Origin: Deltaproteobacteria bacterium
GTDB taxonomy: Bacteria; Desulfobacterota; Desulfarculia; Adiutricales; Adiutricaceae
NCBI GenBank assembly: GCA_031269485.1
Contig: JAISZC010000229.1
Coordinates: 1-33,363 of the forward strand
Direction of reading: 5' to 3'
Length of the DNA stretch: 33,363 nucleotides
The first letter of the stretch is position 1. Every line of letters starts with the position of its first letter. Below are positions 33,355 to 33,363 of this stretch, in pieces. Below the pieces are notes generated by a model, which had not been told where the DNA came from, made no database searches, and worked only from the letters and a program-made list of their open reading frames with translations. The translations under genes were made by a program, and so were the position numbers.

Positions 33355-33363
33355 ACGCGGGGG

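Overview
The window reads as high-GC chromosomal DNA from a Gram-negative anaerobe. A selenocysteine formate dehydrogenase with its Fe-S partner, molybdenum-cofactor genes, sigma54-type promoters, a lipoprotein lytic transglycosylase and a DUF4418/MacB-type export operon would all fit Desulfobacterota (former Deltaproteobacteria). That placement is inferred from gene content only. Coding density is low: GC-rich genes are separated by long gaps that alternate GC-rich sequence, AT-rich islands, hairpins and simple repeats. Two gaps hold decayed duplicates of the adjacent gene, which suggests ongoing gene erosion, as in a host-associated or recently bottlenecked lineage.

Layout. 1-1775: no confident gene (GC-rich decayed-looking sequence, then an AT island). 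1776-5078 (+): strong promoter, a membrane-anchored M23 peptidase, then a translationally coupled beta-lactamase-fold serine hydrolase. 5851-10962 (+): complete phosphate module pstS-pstC-pstA-pstB-phoU ending in a terminator. 10864-13333: 2.5 kb without a recognisable gene, but with a terminator-like hairpin, a consensus promoter framed by an inverted repeat, and a degenerate 14-15 bp repeat array. 13334-14189 (+): two tandem 69-residue HTH regulators and a relic of a third. 15069-18646 (-): PrmA-type methyltransferase, HAD phosphatase, a small cysteine-rich protein, and an MltD-like lytic transglycosylase. 19195-19791 (-): a J-domain protein behind a sigma54-type promoter. 20988-21497 (+): a secreted GlcG/HbpS-like protein. 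22181-27193 (-): moaA, two MOSC proteins, a selenocysteine formate dehydrogenase read through an in-frame TGA, and a four-cluster ferredoxin. 27902-30924 (+): DUF4418 protein, FtsX-like permease, a decayed ATPase copy and an intact ATPase. 31220-32728 (-): clade-3-type catalase. 33161-33354: a 13-bp minisatellite at the window edge.

How the genes work together. MoaA starts molybdopterin synthesis, and MOSC proteins commonly act in sulfur or metal delivery to this cofactor. They lie directly upstream of the molybdenum/selenium formate dehydrogenase, so cofactor supply, the enzyme and its electron acceptor form one unit. PstSCAB and PhoU form a phosphate uptake and signalling unit. DUF4418, permease and ATPase form a MacB-like ABC system. 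Two nearly identical -24/-12 promoters, in front of the J-domain protein and the cysteine-rich protein, suggest a sigma54 regulon shared by two otherwise unconnected small genes.
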